This document shows, piece after piece, positions 1-5,036 of a stretch of 5,036 nt of DNA (position 1 is the first letter of the stretch; each line of letters starts with the position of its first letter). A program made the translations under genes and the position numbers. Under the pieces are notes generated by a model. The model was not told where the DNA came from and searched no databases. It was given only the letters and a program-made list of their open reading frames with translations. The DNA comes from Gemmatimonadota bacterium (GTDB lineage: Bacteria; ARS69), in the NCBI GenBank assembly GCA_021604925.1, contig BQJX01000267.1, positions 1 to 5,036 of the forward strand, written 5' to 3'.

Positions 1-7
1 CGTTTGC

Positions 8-1894
8 CTAGGCGGAAGGACGCATCGCCACCGGCGCGGCCGATCGTACCTGCTTGGCCACGCGGGCCGCGATCGTCTCCGCGGTCAGCCCCACGCTGCG
101 GTGCTGGATCTCCGGCTTGGCGTGGTGGATGAACTCGTCCGCAATCCCGATGGACAGGATGCGGGCGTCCACCTCTCGGTCCTGCAGCAGCTCGGCCACG
201 GCGCTGCCGAACCCGGCTGCCCGTTGGGCCTCTTCTACCGTCACCAGCAACCCGGGGCGGGACGCCAACTCCAGAATCAACTCCTCGTCCAGCGGCTTCA
301 CGAAGCGCGCATTCACCACGCCGGTCGAGATGCCTTCGTCCTCCAGGAGCTTGGCCGCGTCCAGGCACGGGTGCACCATGGAGCCCAGACCCAGCAGCGT
401 GACCTGGTCACCTTCGCGCAGCGGCTCCGCCTGCCCGATGGGCAGCACGCGGAGCGCCTCGTCCGTGCTCACTCCGACTCCGGAACCCCGCGGGAAACGA
501 AGCGCGATGGGGCCGTCGTGGTACTGCGCCATGGTGTAGAGCATGTGGCGCAGTTCGTTCTCGTCCTTGGGCGACATGATCACGAAGTTCGGCAGCACGC
601 GCAGGTAGGCGATGTCGAAGACGCCGTGGTGCGTGGGTCCGTCGTCGCCCACGAGTCCCGCGCGGTCCAGCACGAACTTGACCGGCAGATTCTGCAGCGC
701 CACGTCGTGCTCCACCTGATCGAACGCGCGTTGCAGGAACGTGGAGTAGATGGCGCAGAACGGCTTCATCCCTTCGCAAGCCAATCCGGCCGCAAAGGTG
801 ACCGCGTGCTGCTCCGCGATGCCCACGTCGAAGAAGCGATCGGGGTACGCCTCCGCGAACTCGCCGGTTCCCGTGCCGTCGGGCATGGCCGCGGTAATCG
901 CCACGATCGACGGGTCCCGGGCGGCCATCTCCACCAGCGTGCTCCCGAACACCTTGGTGTACGCGGGCGCGGACTTCTTGGGATCCGCGGGCGGCGACAC
1001 CCCGTGGGCGCGCGTCTTGGACGTGGGGGCGAACGGATAGCCCTTCCCCTTTTCCGTGACGGCGTGCAGGAGGATGGGACCGCCCTGGTGCTTGAGGTGC
1101 TCCAGCGTGGAGATCACTTCCTGCAGGTTGTGCCCGTCGATGGGTCCGTAGTACTTGAAACCCAGCTCCTCGAACATGACGCCCGGAACCAGCAGGTTCT
1201 TCAGGCTCTCCTTGATGCGATGCGCGGCTTCCTGCGCCTTGTCCCCCGCCTTGGGGATGCGGCCCAGGAGCTCCCACACGTCCTGCTCCAGGCGCCGGTA
1301 CAACGGGCGCGAAGTGAGCCGCGTGAGGTAGGTGGACAACGCGCCCACGTTCTTGGAGATCGACCACTCGTTGTCGTTGAGGATCACGAGCAGGTCCTTC
1401 TTGAGGTGCCCTGCCTGGTTCAGCGCCTCGAAGGCCATGCCGCAGGTGAGTCCGCCGTCGCCGATCACGCACACGACGCGCGCGTCCGAACCCTGTGCGT
1501 CGAACGCCGTGGCCATGCCCAGTCCCGCGGAGATCGACGTGCCGGCGTGCGCCACGCCGAACGCGTCGTACTCGCTCTCCGAGCGCAGCGGGAACCCGGA
1601 CAGTCCGCTGTACTGGCGGATCGTGGAGAACTGGTCTCGCCGACCGGTGAGCAGTTTGTGGCCGTACGCCTGGTGGCCCACGTCCCACACGACCTTGTCC
1701 TTGGGGGCGTCGTAGACGCGATGGATCGCCAGGGTCAGCTCGACCGCACCAAGGCTGGCCCCGAGATGCCCGCCCGTCTTCGTGACGGTGTCGATGATCT
1801 CCTCACGGAGTTCCGCGCTGAGCGTGATGAGCTCGCTGGTCGAGAGCTTGCGGAGATCCTGCGGGCGTTCGATGCGATCCAGAATCCGGTCCAC
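8..1894 (-). CDS. dxs: 1-deoxy-D-xylulose-5-phosphate synthase (DXS)
   Basis: Cytoplasmic thiamine-diphosphate enzyme that condenses pyruvate with glyceraldehyde 3-phosphate to give DXP, the first step of the MEP isoprenoid pathway and a precursor of thiamine and pyridoxal. The protein is 628 aa, normal for the family (about 620-640). Visible in order: GGHLGASLG (41-49, with His43), DVGHQAYGHK (71-80), HAGTS (116-120), the ThDP/Mg motif from GDG (145-147) to N173 and N175, the catalytic Glu361 in GIAEQHAVTF, RAGLVGDDGPTHHG (411-424, with Arg411, Asp418 and His422), Arg469 in RFPRG, and a C-terminal transketolase domain from about 490. Glu361, Arg411, Asp418, His422 and Arg469 correspond to E. 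coli Glu370, Arg420, Asp427, His431 and Arg478, with a constant offset of 9. The start is GTG with a strong GGGAGGAG 7-9 nt upstream. It lies 27 nt behind the DUF212 gene and is probably cotranscribed with it. Two family positions look unusual: Cys151 and Trp177. The TAG stop is 7 nt from the window edge, so any terminator lies outside. Confidence 0.98.
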   Translation of the reverse strand: MDRILDRIERPQDLRKLSTSELITLSAELREEIIDTVTKTGGHLGASLGAVELTLAIHRVYDAPKDKVVWDVGHQAYGHKLLTGRRDQFSTIRQYSGLSGFPLRSESEYDAFGVAHAGTSISAGLGMATAFDAQGSDARVVCVIGDGGLTCGMAFEALNQAGHLKKDLLVILNDNEWSISKNVGALSTYLTRLTSRPLYRRLEQDVWELLGRIPKAGDKAQEAAHRIKESLKNLLVPGVMFEELGFKYYGPIDGHNLQEVISTLEHLKHQGGPILLHAVTEKGKGYPFAPTSKTRAHGVSPPADPKKSAPAYTKVFGSTLVEMAARDPSIVAITAAMPDGTGTGEFAEAYPDRFFDVGIAEQHAVTFAAGLACEGMKPFCAIYSTFLQRAFDQVEHDVALQNLPVKFVLDRAGLVGDDGPTHHGVFDIAYLRVLPNFVIMSPKDENELRHMLYTMAQYHDGPIALRFPRGSGVGVSTDEALRVLPIGQAEPLREGDQVTLLGLGSMVHPCLDAAKLLEDEGISTGVVNARFVKPLDEELILELASRPGLLVTVEEAQRAAGFGSAVAELLQDREVDARILSIGIADEFIHHAKPEIQHRSVGLTAETIAARVAKQVRSAAPVAMRPSA

Positions 1895-1901
1895 GTATCT
1901 A

Positions 1902-1909
1902 CTCCTCCC
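1902..1909 (-). promoter_or_regulatory. Ribosome binding site of dxs
   Basis: The minus strand reads GGGAGGAG here, followed by TAGATAC and then the GTG start codon. This near-perfect Shine-Dalgarno match at good spacing is the reason for accepting the GTG at 1892-1894 as the dxs start. Confidence 0.85.
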
Positions 1910-1923
1910 AGGCGGTTTCGCCT
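1910..1923 (-). other. Small hairpin between the DUF212 stop and the dxs RBS
   Basis: The minus strand reads AGGCG-AAAC-CGCCT, a perfect 5-bp stem with a 4-nt loop. It begins inside the TAG stop of the DUF212 gene and ends where the dxs Shine-Dalgarno begins. It has no following T-run, so it is not a rho-independent terminator. It could influence ribosome access to dxs or be chance in G+C-rich DNA. The inverted repeat is seen directly; any function is speculation. Confidence 0.4.
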
Positions 1924-2368
1924 AACGCATCCACGCGGCGCCGGCCAATGCGAAGACGACGCCCAGCGTCGCTCCCACGATCACTTCGAACGGCGTGTGC
2001 CCCAGAAGTTCGAGGAGCCGTTCCTCCCGGATCTTGCCCGTGAGCTGCAGGTCACTCACGATCCGGTTGAGCACTTCCGCCTGACGGCCCGCCGAGCGGC
2101 GGATTCCGGCGGCGTCATACATGGTCATCAGGCTGTAGAACGCCGTCACGCCGAACAACGGCGACTGGATCCCCTCCTGCAGGGCCACCCCCGTGGACAG
2201 CGCTGCCACGGACGCCGAGTGGGCGCTGGGCATGCCGCCCAGTTCTACCAGCCGCTTGAAGTTCACCTTTCGATCCCGACCCAGAGTGACCAGGAACTTG
2301 GTCAGCTGGGCCGCCGCGGAACTGGCCAAGGCCAGCACCAGCGGGACGCTTAGCGGGAAGGATGCCAT
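1922..2368 (-). CDS. Divergent PAP2 family (DUF212, YuiD-like) membrane protein
   Basis: A 148-aa integral membrane protein of the DUF212 family, which is distantly related to PAP2 lipid phosphatases; the biochemical role is not established as far as I know. The family signatures are all present: GGMPSAHSASVAALSTG (44-60), MYDAAGIRRSAGRQAEVLN (83-101) and LLGHTPFEVIVGATLG (121-136). Hydrophobic stretches at about 5-29, 52-66, 71-83 and 128-146 suggest about four membrane segments. Compared with classical PAP2 motifs, PSAH (47-50) stands for PSGH, and His124-X3-Glu128 may stand for His-X3-Asp; Lys24-X6-Arg31 resembles KX6RP without the proline. Those equivalences are my inference. Length fits the family (about 150 aa). 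The ATG start gives the expected N-terminus but has only a weak GGA upstream; an in-frame TTG at 2375-2377 is an alternative. It lies 61 nt after ispA and 27 nt before dxs, so a role in polyprenyl phosphate metabolism is plausible but unproven. Confidence 0.93.
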   Translation of the reverse strand: MASFPLSVPLVLALASSAAAQLTKFLVTLGRDRKVNFKRLVELGGMPSAHSASVAALSTGVALQEGIQSPLFGVTAFYSLMTMYDAAGIRRSAGRQAEVLNRIVSDLQLTGKIREERLLELLGHTPFEVIVGATLGVVFALAGAAWMR

Positions 2369-2429
2369 CAAATCCAAGGTCGCACCAGCCTCGAAACCGC
2401 CCAGGCTCGCACCCGGGCCCGTGAATCCC

Positions 2430-3317
2430 TCACGAGGAGCGCTCCACCACGAACCGGGCCAGCTCGGCCAGCGGCTCCGCGCGGCTCCCGAACCGGACCA
2501 GCATTCGCTGCGCGTCCTCGAAGACCTGGTCCAGGTGCCGCCGTGACTCCTCCATGCCCAACAGGGACGGGTACGTGGCCTTGCCGCGGTCCCGATCCTT
2601 TCCCGCCGCCTTGCCCAGTACCTCGGCGGAGGCGGTTTCGTCCAGCAGATCGTCGACGATCTGGAAGGCGAGTCCGATCCGTTCCCCAAAGGCGGCCAGG
2701 TCCGTCACCGCGTCCGCGGGCCCGCGCCCCGCCAGGGCGCCCAGCCGACACGAGGCCCCGAACAGCGCCCCGGTCTTGCGCGAGTGGATCTCGCGCAGCC
2801 CGGACAACTCCACGGCCGTCTCTTCGGCGGCCAGGTCCAGCGCCTGCCCACCCACCATGCCCAGCGAGCCCGCCGCCCGCGCCAACGCCGTCACCATTTC
2901 CACGCGGATCTCGGCCGGCAGCCGGGTGTCCTCCGCCAGCACCTCGAACGCGCGGGTCAACAGCGCATCTCCGGCCAAGACGGCCAGCGCCTCGCCGAAC
3001 ACGCGATGATTCGTGGCCCGTCCGCGCCGCAGATCGTCATCGTCCATGCAGGGGAGATCATCGTGGATCAGCGAGTACGTGTGGATCAGCTCCAGCGCCG
3101 CCGCCGCGGACTCGCCCTGCTCCGGCGCGCCTCCCACCGCTTCGCACGTGGCCAGGCACAGGGTGGGGCGCAGGCGCTTGCCGCCGGCCTCCAGGCTGTA
3201 GGCCATGGCGTCGTGGACCCTCTGCAACGGACCGCCGGGCGCCGGAACCACGCGAAGCAACGCGCGTTCCACCGCGGGACGATACCGCTCCAGCACCGGG
3301 GGCGCGGCGGGGTTCAT
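2430..3317 (-). CDS. ispA: Farnesyl diphosphate synthase (short-chain trans-prenyl synthase)
   Basis: Soluble Mg-dependent prenyltransferase that adds isopentenyl diphosphate to allylic diphosphates, giving the FPP used for undecaprenyl carriers and quinone side chains. The protein is 295 aa (E. coli IspA has 299). Visible motifs: GGKRLRP (45-51), the first aspartate-rich motif DDLPCMD (86-92, within a DDDDLRRGR run to 100), GGQALDL (156-162), KTGALF (181-186), and the second aspartate-rich motif DDLLD (222-226), followed by GKAAGKD and DRGKATYPSLLG. Tyr81, five residues before the first Asp of the first motif, together with the two-residue insertion inside that motif, is the pattern of bacterial C15 (FPP) synthases; plant-type GGPP synthases usually carry a smaller residue or Met there. 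The product length is therefore inferred as C15, not proven. The ATG overlaps the xseB stop (ATGA), with AGAGGA 6 nt upstream (3324-3329), suggesting translational coupling. The frame stays open far upstream, but that part overlaps xseB and xseA and lacks family similarity. Confidence 0.96.
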   Translation of the reverse strand: MNPAAPPVLERYRPAVERALLRVVPAPGGPLQRVHDAMAYSLEAGGKRLRPTLCLATCEAVGGAPEQGESAAAALELIHTYSLIHDDLPCMDDDDLRRGRATNHRVFGEALAVLAGDALLTRAFEVLAEDTRLPAEIRVEMVTALARAAGSLGMVGGQALDLAAEETAVELSGLREIHSRKTGALFGASCRLGALAGRGPADAVTDLAAFGERIGLAFQIVDDLLDETASAEVLGKAAGKDRDRGKATYPSLLGMEESRRHLDQVFEDAQRMLVRFGSRAEPLAELARFVVERSS

Positions 3318-3580
3318 TCCGCGTCCTCTTCCCCGGTCGTCGGAAAGAGGTCCAACGACAGCGAGCCGTCCTCTTCCTTTACCAGCCGCTGGACGCGCTG
3401 CTCCACCGAACTCAGGAGTTCGTGGCATCGGCGGGTGAGAGCCACGCCTTCCTCGAACAGGGCCAGGCCCTGCTCCAACGGCGCGTCTCCCGTTTCCAGC
3501 CGGCCGACGATCTCCTCCAACCGCTCCAGCGAGTCCTCGAAGGAGAGCTCCGCGGGTGAGGTGGTCCCTTTTTCCGTCAC
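3314..3580 (-). CDS. xseB: Exodeoxyribonuclease VII small subunit
   Basis: Small subunit of exonuclease VII, the metal-independent single-strand exonuclease used in mismatch repair and the processing of damaged DNA ends; several XseB copies bind the coiled-coil part of each XseA. The protein is 88 aa, typical of the family. It shows the diagnostic helical hairpin: SFEDSLERLEEIV (13-25), LETGDAPLE (28-36), EEGVALTR (43-50) and EQRVQ (60-64), then an acidic tail. The start is GTG at 3578-3580, overlapping the xseA stop as GTGA, with an excellent AGGAGGAGG directly upstream. The frame stays open to an ATG at 3655, but that extension would lie inside xseA and add 25 residues with no family counterpart. 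Its stop overlaps the ispA start by 4 nt. The tight xseA-xseB junction fits coupled synthesis of the two subunits. Confidence 0.96.
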   Translation of the reverse strand: MTEKGTTSPAELSFEDSLERLEEIVGRLETGDAPLEQGLALFEEGVALTRRCHELLSSVEQRVQRLVKEEDGSLSLDLFPTTGEEDAE

Positions 3581-4848
3581 CGTGTGCCCTCCTCCTGGAA
3601 TCCACTCCGGTCCCCCGATTCGGGAGACCCGCTCGTGCGATCGTCCACGATACACGAGATCTCACCCTTGCCCAGCCGGACTTCGACCCGGGCGCCGACG
3701 GCGACCTCGTGGGACGCTCGCACGACCGCCCCGTCCGCATCGCGCACGAGGGCGTACCCCCGACTGAGGATGGCCAGCGGCGAGAGGGCGTCCAGGCGTC
3801 CGGAGAGCGCCCCGCAGCGCAGGGTCTTCCGCTCCAGGATGCGGTCCGTGGCCGCCTGCAGCCGATCCCGCAGGCGATCCGTGTCCTGCGACCGGCGCCG
3901 GTAGAACTCGAAGGGCGTTCGGAATGCCGCCGAACGGGCCGCGCGCAGGACTCGCTCCCGGCGATGCCGCAGGAAACGGCCGGTGGCTCCCGCCAGACGC
4001 TCGCCCAGCGCCGCGATCTCCTCCTCCAGCTCCTCCCGATCCGGCACCGCGACCTCGGCCGCAGCGCTGGGCGTGGGAGCCCGCAGATCCGCGACCGCGT
4101 CCGCGATCGTGGTGTCGATCTCATGTCCGACCGCGGAGATCACCGGCGTTCGGCACCGGAAGATGGCGCGCGCCACGACCTCTTCATTGAACGCCCACAG
4201 GTCCTCCAGCGATCCGCCGCCGCGTCCCACGATCAGCAGATCGCACTCTCCCCATTCGTCCAGCTCGGCGATGGCCCGGGCCACGTCGTCGGCCGCCCCC
4301 ACGCCCTGCACGCGCGCGGGCCGCACCACCAGCCGCACCTGCGGGGCGCGCCGACGCAGCACGCTGAAGATGTCGCGGATGGCGGCACCGGTCGGGGACG
4401 TGACAATCCCGATGGTGCGGGGATGCTCCGGCAGGTCCTGCTTGTGCTCATCGGAGAACAGGCCCTCGGCTTCCAGGCGGGCGTACATCTGCCGGAACGC
4501 GAGTTCCAGATCCCCCACGCCCACGGGTTCCATCCGCAGCGCGTTGATCTGGTAGGTCCCCTGCGGTTCGTACACGGTGATCGCGCCGCAGACGCGCACC
4601 TTCTGCCCGTCCTGCGGTTCAAAGCGAAGCGTCCGCGCGCGGCTGCGGAACATGACGCCCTTCAGCGCCGCGCGCTCGTCCTTCACCGTAAAGTAGAGAT
4701 GTCCGGACGAGTGCGGTCGCGCGTTCGACAGCTCTCCCTCTACCCACACCGCGGCCCAGTCCCGTTCCAAGCTCCGCTTGATCCGGCGGGTCAGCTCGGT
4801 GACGGTGTAGACGGGCTCATCCGACGACGAGATCGTGCGCTCCCGCAT
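3577..4848 (-). CDS. xseA: Exodeoxyribonuclease VII large subunit
   Basis: Catalytic large subunit of exonuclease VII, degrading single-stranded DNA from both ends to oligonucleotides in the cytoplasm. The protein is 423 aa, somewhat shorter than E. coli XseA (456) but within the family range. Order: an N-terminal OB-fold for ssDNA binding (about 12-110, with VWVEGELSN and SSGHLYFTVKD), the catalytic domain (about 130-270, with GIVTSPTGAAIRDI, GRGGGSLEDLWAFN, and SAVGHEIDTTIAD running on to LRAPTPSAAAE), a charged coiled-coil region (about 270-350) that should bind XseB, and the conserved tail LSPLAILSRGYALVRD (355-370). Asp159, Arg209, His242 and Asp245 match E. coli Asp155, Arg205, His238 and Asp241 with a constant offset of 4, so it should be active. 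The ATG start overlaps folD by 32 nt and has GGAGG only 3 nt upstream; no better nearby in-frame start exists before the conserved YTVTELT. Confidence 0.97.
   Translation of the reverse strand: MRERTISSSDEPVYTVTELTRRIKRSLERDWAAVWVEGELSNARPHSSGHLYFTVKDERAALKGVMFRSRARTLRFEPQDGQKVRVCGAITVYEPQGTYQINALRMEPVGVGDLELAFRQMYARLEAEGLFSDEHKQDLPEHPRTIGIVTSPTGAAIRDIFSVLRRRAPQVRLVVRPARVQGVGAADDVARAIAELDEWGECDLLIVGRGGGSLEDLWAFNEEVVARAIFRCRTPVISAVGHEIDTTIADAVADLRAPTPSAAAEVAVPDREELEEEIAALGERLAGATGRFLRHRRERVLRAARSAAFRTPFEFYRRRSQDTDRLRDRLQAATDRILERKTLRCGALSGRLDALSPLAILSRGYALVRDADGAVVRASHEVAVGARVEVRLGKGEISCIVDDRTSGSPESGDRSGFQEEGTR
3588..3596 (-). promoter_or_regulatory. Ribosome binding site of xseB, inside the xseA 3' end
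   Basis: The minus strand reads AGGAGGAGG, ending 7 nt before the GTG at 3578-3580. It is the strongest Shine-Dalgarno in the window and decides the GTG start of xseB over the upstream in-frame ATG. It is embedded in the last codons of xseA (Gln-Glu-Glu-Gly). Confidence 0.85.
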
Positions 4849-5036
4849 AGGCCTCCGCTGCCTGCACCGTGTTCATCATCAACATGGCAATGGTCATGGG
4901 CCCCACTCCCCCCGGCACCGGCGTGATCCACGAGGCCACCTGGGCTGCGGCGTCGTAGTCCACGTCGCCCACGAGTCGCGAGCCGGTTTCGGAAGCGGGG
5001 TCGTCGATCCGGTTGATGCCCACGTCCACGACCACG
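4817..5036 (-). CDS. folD: FolD methylene-THF dehydrogenase/cyclohydrolase, C-terminal fragment
   Basis: Bifunctional cytoplasmic enzyme that oxidises 5,10-methylene-tetrahydrofolate with NADP and hydrolyses the methenyl product to 10-formyl-tetrahydrofolate, supplying one-carbon units for purines and fMet-tRNA. Only about the last 72 residues are in the window; the gene runs off the right edge. The fragment carries the family end: VVVDVGINR, then GDVDYDAAAQVASWITPV, then the signature PGGVGPMTI (fragment residues 41-49) and the closing helix MLMMNTVQAAEAY. The ending is normal for the family, with a TGA stop at 4817-4819 that lies 32 nt inside xseA. The substrate-binding Lys and the Rossmann glycine loop would lie outside the window and cannot be checked. 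Confidence 0.95.
   Translation of the reverse strand, partial: VVVDVGINRIDDPASETGSRLVGDVDYDAAAQVASWITPVPGGVGPMTIAMLMMNTVQAAEAYAGAHDLVVG
4852..4856 (-). promoter_or_regulatory. Ribosome binding site of xseA, inside folD
   Basis: The minus strand reads GGAGG, then CCT, then the ATG of xseA. Spacing of 3 nt is shorter than usual. The site lies inside the last codons of folD, so ribosomes finishing folD pass over it, which suits translational coupling. Confidence 0.5.

Noticed and set aside
408..1688. A second long minus-strand frame inside dxs
   Set aside because: It is an out-of-frame reading of dxs with Arg/Gly/Pro/Ala-rich sequence and no domain.
101..2353. A 750-codon open frame on the plus strand, antisense to dxs and most of the DUF212 gene
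   Set aside because: It is the antisense shadow of real genes in G+C-rich DNA. The translation is full of Arg, His, Gln, Val and Asp without any recognisable domain, whereas the opposite strand encodes a complete DXS with all catalytic residues.
2369..2689. Upstream in-frame extension of the DUF212 protein into ispA
   Set aside because: Those residues are an out-of-frame reading of the ispA 3' end plus the spacer, and the family starts at the hydrophobic segment just after the ATG at 2366-2368.
2543..3559. Plus-strand open frame antisense to ispA and xseB, rich in Pro and Arg
   Set aside because: Low-complexity shadow translation; the opposite strand carries two clear conserved proteins.
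3318..4124. Upstream in-frame extension of ispA, giving a possible 564-aa protein
   Set aside because: The extension overlaps xseB and xseA completely, is Arg/Ser-rich without similarity, and the ATG at 3315-3317 gives a protein of exact family length with its own ribosome binding site.
3556..4926. A 456-codon open frame on the plus strand, antisense to xseA
   Set aside because: Same pattern of low-complexity Arg/His/Gln-rich translation; the minus strand encodes a complete XseA with its catalytic residues.
643..4977. A 15-nt direct repeat, CGTCGCCCACGAGTC, at 643-657 and 4963-4977
   Set aside because: Both copies encode Leu-Val-Gly-Asp in the same frame, in dxs and folD, so common peptide and codon preference explain it.
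1..5036. Search for tRNA, rRNA, CRISPR repeats, insertion-sequence ends, riboswitches, promoters and rho-independent terminators
   Set aside because: Nearly all bases are in conserved coding sequence, and the two short spacers hold no convincing -35/-10 pair, T-tract hairpin or structured RNA. Nothing supportable was found by reading.

Overview
The window is a compact stretch of a bacterial chromosome with G+C of roughly two thirds (estimated by eye). All six recognisable genes lie on the minus strand. In transcription order they are folD (3' end only, 4817-5036), xseA (3577-4848), xseB (3314-3580), an ispA-type prenyl diphosphate synthase (2430-3317), a small divergent-PAP2/DUF212 (YuiD-like) membrane protein (1922-2368), and dxs (8-1894). 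No gene-free stretch exceeds 61 bases. I see no RNA gene, mobile element, CRISPR array, promoter or rho-independent terminator that I can defend.

The first four genes are packed like one operon. folD and xseA overlap by 32 nt, xseA and xseB by 4 nt (GTGA), and xseB and ispA by 4 nt (ATGA). The DUF212 gene follows after 61 nt and dxs after a further 27 nt. FolD makes one-carbon tetrahydrofolate derivatives. XseA and XseB are the two subunits of exonuclease VII. Dxs starts the MEP isoprenoid pathway, and the IspA-type enzyme condenses the pathway's C5 products to farnesyl diphosphate. The order folD-xseA-xseB-ispA-dxs is a known conserved neighbourhood in many bacteria. The less standard part is the DUF212 gene between the two isoprenoid genes.

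The organism is a free-living-type bacterium that uses the MEP pathway. The proteins do not fix the phylum. The G+C content and protein style would suit a Gemmatimonadota- or Eisenbacteria-like lineage or a deltaproteobacterial relative, but that is a low-confidence guess.

The window looks mostly like ordinary housekeeping sequence, and I found no evidence of a new defence, mobile or regulatory system. The points most worth a second look are the DUF212 protein as a possible isoprenoid-linked lipid phosphatase, a small hairpin between its stop codon and the dxs ribosome binding site, and two unusual residues in the thiamine-diphosphate region of Dxs.
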